Assembly: GCA_020718125.1 (NCBI GenBank)
Contig: DYDC01000099.1
Span: 1-8,768, forward strand
Reading direction: 5' to 3'
DNA: 8,768 bases
Source: Methylacidiphilum sp.
GTDB lineage: Bacteria; Verrucomicrobiota; Verrucomicrobiia; CAIQCK01
Shown: in pieces, positions 6,850 to 8,768 of the stretch
Position numbering within the stretch: the stretch's first letter is position 1
Layout of the letters: the number at the start of each line of letters is the position of its first letter
The notes under the pieces: generated by a model
The model's input: the letters and a program-made list of their open reading frames with translations, nothing else
Databases searched by the model: none
What the model was told of the DNA's origin: nothing
Made by a program: the position numbers and the translations under genes

Positions 6850-7545
6850 TCAGATCCAGCGGTTCATGTTTTGCGCCACTTCGTTCAAATGGTCGAGGTG
6901 CTCGACGGCGAACCAAAACTGCCGGACCGGATAGCACGCCACCTTCTGGCCGTCGCGGTTGAGCGCATTGGCCAGGTCGGGCATCGTGAAAGGGCCTTTA
7001 CGGGGAATCAACCGCAGCGCTCGCGGGTCGAGCACATAGATGCCCGCCGACACGTCATACACGAACTCCGGCTTCTCCTGGATCCCGACGACGCGCGAGC
7101 CGGCCAGTTGCAGCGTGCCGTAGGCCAGCTTGTGCGTGTGACGGACCGCGCCGATGGTCATCGCCGCGCCTTGCCGGACGTTGAAGTCCCGCATCGCGTT
7201 GAAATTCTGCCGCGTCAGGATATCGCCGTTCATCACCAGGAACGGCCCGTGCCCGCGCAACTTGCCGCGCAACCGCGCCAGCGCCCCCGCCGTGCCCAGC
7301 GGCCGGTCCTCGTTCAGATACGAGATGCGGACGCCAAACTTCTTGCCGTCGCCAAAATACGTCTTGATCAACTCCGCCCGGTAACCGGTCGTCACGTGGA
7401 TTTCCCGGATGCCCTGCGCGCGCAGCTTGCCGATGATGATCTCCAGGATGGGTTTCTCGCCCACCGGCAGCAGCGGCTTTGGGATGGCATAGGTGAGCGG
7501 CCGCAACCGCGTCCCCAACCCGCCTGCCATGATGACAGCGATCAT
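6850..7545 (-). CDS. Sugar-1-phosphate nucleotidyltransferase (NTP_transferase family)
   Basis: A 231-residue protein that would join a sugar 1-phosphate and an NTP into a nucleotide sugar and pyrophosphate in the cytoplasm. It has the signature AGGLGTRLRPLT (7-18), the Lys-containing loop PKPLLPVGEKP (22-32), LNEDRPLGTAGAL (77-89) and the metal-binding strand FLVMNGD (102-108, Asp108). EKPE (157-160) and SAGIYVLD (166-173) follow. Length and pattern fit the short GDP-mannose/heptose or dTDP-glucose pyrophosphorylase types without a left-handed helix domain; base and sugar cannot be chosen. Odd point: near the end, where relatives usually have W.D.G with a second metal-binding Asp, this protein reads FWFAVEHLDHL (210-220), with Ala213 at the Asp position. 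The gene lies 18 bases after the dehydratase gene and 9 before the GT2 gene, so it sits mid-operon. Confidence 0.92.
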   Translation of the reverse strand: MIAVIMAGGLGTRLRPLTYAIPKPLLPVGEKPILEIIIGKLRAQGIREIHVTTGYRAELIKTYFGDGKKFGVRISYLNEDRPLGTAGALARLRGKLRGHGPFLVMNGDILTRQNFNAMRDFNVRQGAAMTIGAVRHTHKLAYGTLQLAGSRVVGIQEKPEFVYDVSAGIYVLDPRALRLIPRKGPFTMPDLANALNRDGQKVACYPVRQFWFAVEHLDHLNEVAQNMNRWI

Positions 7546-7555
7546 TGTCGTGGCG

Positions 7556-7560
7556 CCTCC
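7556..7560 (-). promoter_or_regulatory. Ribosome binding site for the nucleotidyltransferase gene
   Basis: GGAGG on the minus strand, 10 bases before the ATG at 7545 and within the 18-base gap after the dehydratase gene. It is the strongest Shine-Dalgarno in this set and fixes the start at the canonical N-terminus MIAVIMAGG. Confidence 0.65.
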
Positions 7561-7563
7561 GTA

Positions 7564-8556
7564 TCAGACGTGATACTCGCCCGGCCGGTAAACGCCGAGG
7601 TTCTTCCGAATCCAGCCGATCGTCGCCTGCAGGCCCTCCTCCAGCGAATACTGCGGCTTCCAGCCCAGCAACGCCTCCGCCTTCGCCGTGCTCGCCAACA
7701 ACCGCTGCACCTCGCTCTTCTTCGGCCGCAAGCGCTTCGGGTCCTGCTTCAACTTCACCCCGCGCCCCGTCAGCTTCACGATCAACTTCACCAGATCGCC
7801 CACGCTGATCTCACGGCCCGTGCCGAGATTGATCACCTCGCCGACCGCGGCGTGTTCCTCCGCGATCCGCACAAACCCGCGCGCCGTGTCCTTCACAAAC
7901 GTGAAATCCCGCGTCGGCGTCGTGTCGCCCAGCTTGATCACCTTCTTTGTCAGCGCCTGCGTGATGATCGTCGGGATCACCGCCCGCGTGGACTGCCGCG
8001 GGCCGAACGCATTGAACGGCCGCGCGATGCAGATTGGCATCCCGAACGACTTCTGGAAACTCTCCGCGATCTTGTCCGAGGCGATCTTCGAGGCCGCGTA
8101 GGGCGACTGCGCCTGCAACGGGTGCTTCTCGTCAATCGGCACATAGAGCGCCGTCCCGTAAACCTCGCTTGTCGAAGTCACCACGATCTTCTCGATCGTC
8201 CGCGACTGGCGCAGCGCGCAGAGCACGTTCAGCGTGGCAACCGTGTTGGCCTGCACCACCTCATAGGGATGCGCATACGAATACGGGATGCCCGGCAGCG
8301 CCGCCAGATGGAACACCACCTCCTGGCCCTTCACCGCGTCCTCCGCCGTCTCCAGTTCCACCAGGTCCCCGTTGCGCGCCGTCAGCCGCTCCTTCAGACG
8401 TGGAGAGAAATCCTTGATGAACCCGGTGTCCGACCGCGAGTTGTAGCGGACGAATGCCGTCACCGACGCGCCCATCTCCAGCAGCAACTCCGTCAGATGG
8501 CTGCCGATAAACCCGCCGGCGCCCGTCACCAACACCTTCTTGTTTTTCCAGTTCAT
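7564..8556 (-). CDS. LegB-like NAD-dependent nucleotide-sugar 4,6-dehydratase/epimerase (extended SDR)
   Basis: A 330-residue extended SDR. It has KKVLVTGAGGFIGSHL (6-21, NAD binding), FHLAALPGIPYSY (82-94), the active-site strand TSTSEVYGT (127-135), SPYAASK (151-157, Tyr153 and Lys157), ARPFNAFGPRQS (178-189) and PTRDFTFVKDTA (214-225). From memory of the family, this wording (IPYSY, TSTSEVYGTA, RPFN.FGPRQS.RAVIPTII) is closest to the LegB group, which makes 4-keto-6-deoxy UDP-HexNAc for legionaminic-type sugars. Ser130 stands where RmlB-type dehydratases have catalytic Asp, as is common in this group. Other legionaminic genes are not in view, so the pathway is not established and no symbol is given. 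I chose ATG 8556 over ATG 8565: AGGA lies 10 bases before 8556 but only 1 base before 8565, and MNWKNKK matches the family N-terminus. It is the first gene of the minus-strand set. Confidence 0.93.
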   Translation of the reverse strand: MNWKNKKVLVTGAGGFIGSHLTELLLEMGASVTAFVRYNSRSDTGFIKDFSPRLKERLTARNGDLVELETAEDAVKGQEVVFHLAALPGIPYSYAHPYEVVQANTVATLNVLCALRQSRTIEKIVVTSTSEVYGTALYVPIDEKHPLQAQSPYAASKIASDKIAESFQKSFGMPICIARPFNAFGPRQSTRAVIPTIITQALTKKVIKLGDTTPTRDFTFVKDTARGFVRIAEEHAAVGEVINLGTGREISVGDLVKLIVKLTGRGVKLKQDPKRLRPKKSEVQRLLASTAKAEALLGWKPQYSLEEGLQATIGWIRKNLGVYRPGEYHV

Positions 8557-8566
8557 GCGGCTCATT

Positions 8567-8570
8567 TCCT
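8567..8570 (-). promoter_or_regulatory. Ribosome binding site deciding the dehydratase start
   Basis: AGGA on the minus strand, followed by two possible ATG codons. The spacing is 1 base to ATG 8565 and 10 bases to ATG 8556, so the second is the better start; the difference is three residues (MSR). Confidence 0.5.
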
Positions 8571-8702
8571 GTCACACAGGCCGATTCAAGGCCGCGCATC
8601 CTACAGGAACCGCTCCGCGAAGGGAAGAGCCGAGCGCGCCGCCCGCCGCTTGCCCCTCAAAATCTCCGTGACGCGTTCGTCTCGCGGCGATATTCTCGCC
8701 AC
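8571..8702. promoter_or_regulatory. Divergent intergenic region, probable promoters for both sides
   Basis: This is the only non-coding gap of any size in the window, lying between the diverging dehydratase and Vsr-type genes, so promoters for both are expected here. I see no convincing -35/-10 pair. On the plus strand TATTCT (8691-8696) is too close to the ATG at 8703 to be a normal -10 box for a leadered transcript. On the minus strand a TAGGAT-like hexamer reads across 8608-8613 without a clear -35. No strong hairpin was seen. The call rests on gene layout only. Confidence 0.35.
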
Positions 8703-8768
8703 ATGGCGGATGTATTCAGCGAGAAAAAGCGGTCGCAGGTGATGGCGGCGATTCGCTCGCACGGCAAC
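8703..8768 (+). CDS. N-terminus of a Vsr-type very short patch repair endonuclease (cut by window edge)
   Basis: ATG at 8703 opens 22 codons to the right edge: MADVF, then EKKRSQVMAAIRSHGN. The spacing MADV-x5-RS-x2-M-x2-I matches the N-terminus of Vsr endonucleases (E. coli Vsr begins MADV and has RS..M..I), and the ending GN fits the bacterial subgroup with 'GNKDTE' next. Vsr nicks beside T:G mismatches that arise when 5-methylcytosine is deaminated, and usually accompanies a cytosine-5 methyltransferase. The catalytic residues lie beyond the window and cannot be checked. No good Shine-Dalgarno precedes the ATG. The family call is good for so short a piece, but activity is unknown. Confidence 0.75.
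   Translation, partial: MADVFSEKKRSQVMAAIRSHGN

Noticed and set aside
8691..8696. TATTCT as a -10 box for the Vsr-type gene
   Set aside because: It ends 6 bases before the ATG and has no good -35 partner, so it would require a leaderless or nearly leaderless transcript.
6073..8742. An 889-codon open frame on the plus strand
   Set aside because: It runs antisense to three well-supported genes, is rich in Arg/His/Leu/Gln with no recognisable motif, and is explained by GC-rich third positions of the minus-strand genes.

Overview
The window looks like part of a surface-polysaccharide or glycolipid locus from a GC-rich bacterium (about two thirds G+C, estimated by eye). Dense gene packing, modular fusion proteins and a Vsr-type gene at the edge would suit Verrucomicrobiota or a related lineage of the PVC group. 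That placement is a weak inference; no marker gene is present.

Layout: (1) a plus-strand set at 1-3283, in which the tail of a family 2 glycosyltransferase (GT2), a SAM-dependent methyltransferase and a very large GT-C type membrane glycosyltransferase are chained by 4-base stop/start overlaps (ATGA, then GTGA); (2) a minus-strand set at 8556-3261, read from right to left: a LegB-like NAD-dependent 4,6-dehydratase/epimerase, a sugar-1-phosphate nucleotidyltransferase, a Dpm1-like GT2 enzyme and a 949-residue three-part fusion (extended SDR + Gfo/Idh/MocA oxidoreductase + unrecognised C-terminal domain), with gaps of 18, 9 and 22 bases; (3) a 146-base divergent gap and the first 22 codons of a plus-strand Vsr-type mismatch endonuclease, cut by the window edge. 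The two sets converge and their last 23 bases overlap, so no room is left for an ordinary intergenic terminator.

A working model (inference): the nucleotidyltransferase activates a sugar, the dehydratase/epimerase and the SDR/Gfo fusion modify nucleotide sugars, the Dpm1-like GT2 enzymes load sugars onto a polyprenyl phosphate, and the two-module GT-C protein transfers lipid-linked sugars on the far side of the membrane. The methyltransferase may decorate the product. Substrates cannot be read from the sequence.

The most unusual items are the duplicated GT-C protein, whose two halves have lost different conserved motifs, and the three-part fusion, whose oxidoreductase module has Asn in place of the usual catalytic Asp and whose last 270 residues I cannot assign. 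No RNA gene, CRISPR array, insertion sequence, attachment site or origin was seen.
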